Below, piece by piece: positions 6,193-6,339 of a stretch of 6,339 bases of DNA. The translations under genes were made by a program, and so were the position numbers. Position 1 is the first letter of the stretch; each line of letters starts with the position of its first letter. The stretch covers positions 1-6,339 of the forward strand of contig JAGYOO010000086.1 of NCBI GenBank assembly GCA_018399295.1, in the 5' to 3' direction. The stretch comes from Candidatus Omnitrophota bacterium. GTDB lineage: Bacteria; Omnitrophota; Gorgyraeia; B26-G9. The notes beneath the pieces were generated by a model that was given only the letters and a program-made list of their open reading frames with translations, did no database searches and was not told the origin of the DNA.

Positions 6193-6339
6193 ATGCTTAT
6201 GAGTAAAAAAAAAGTGGTTGTGATTGGCGGCGGGTTTGCCGGTTTGAGCGCGCTTTCTGCCTGCGGTCGGAGCCGGGAAAGACCGGAGATAGTTATGATC
6301 GACAAGCGAAGCGATTTTAACTTCAAACCACTGCTCCCG
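6193..6339 (+). CDS. FAD/NAD(P)-binding oxidoreductase, type II NADH dehydrogenase-like (3' end missing)
   Basis: The reading frame stays open from ATG 6193 to the window edge, giving 49 residues; the rest is outside. Three lysines precede a beta strand VVVI and the dinucleotide-binding glycine motif GGGFAGL (12-18; Gly12, Gly14, Gly17), then a helix and a second strand ending IVMIDKR, the acidic end expected to hold the FAD ribose. DFNFKPLLP at the end matches the conserved H-x-F-x-P-L-L stretch of type II NADH dehydrogenases (NDH-2), which pass electrons from NADH to quinone at the membrane without pumping protons. Sulfide:quinone reductase and related members share this N-terminus, so the exact enzyme is open. 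No strong Shine-Dalgarno site precedes either ATG 6193 or the in-frame ATG 6199; either may be the start. Confidence 0.8.
   Translation, partial: MLMSKKKVVVIGGGFAGLSALSACGRSRERPEIVMIDKRSDFNFKPLLP

Overview
The window is a dense plus-strand block of metabolic and housekeeping-type genes from a bacterium. GC content is moderate, Shine-Dalgarno sites are strong, and codon style looks similar throughout. The M48 protease is an apparent lipoprotein resembling the outer-membrane protease LoiP, and the first gene is ElaB/YqjD-like; both hint at a Gram-negative cell plan. I cannot name the phylum from sequence alone. I see no mobile elements, CRISPR arrays, tRNA or rRNA genes, and no stretch over 300 bases without a gene.

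Layout: (1) 1-216 is the 3' part of a small DUF883/ElaB-like membrane-anchored protein, cut by the left edge. (2) 240-277 is a hairpin with a T-rich tail, probably an intrinsic terminator separating that gene from the next block. (3) 289-6116 holds five tightly packed genes with 10-16 nt gaps: a short GT35 alpha-glucan phosphorylase (glgP), an M48 metalloprotease lipoprotein, a bacterial eRF1-like protein (baeRF/VLRF1-type) with a C-terminal zinc-ribbon-like site, a dodecin, and a GH13 glycogen branching enzyme (glgB). (4) 6117-6192 is a 76-nt gap holding a good sigma70-type promoter. (5) 6193 to the right edge is the 5' end of an FAD/NAD(P)-binding oxidoreductase resembling type II NADH dehydrogenase.

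The two glycogen enzymes bracket three genes with no obvious glycogen role: envelope protein quality control, putative ribosome rescue or peptidyl-tRNA hydrolysis, and flavin storage. If the spacing means one transcript, the cell co-expresses carbon-store mobilisation and branching with stress or quality-control functions. No glgA, glgC or glgX is present here.

The points most worth checking are the Gly that replaces the normally conserved region I His in GlgB, the GxxQ motif in the baeRF-type protein, and the poorly placed ribosome binding site of glgB. Three gene starts differ from, or are less certain than, the longest open frame: glgP is moved to GTG 289, dodecin to ATG 3953, and glgB remains uncertain.
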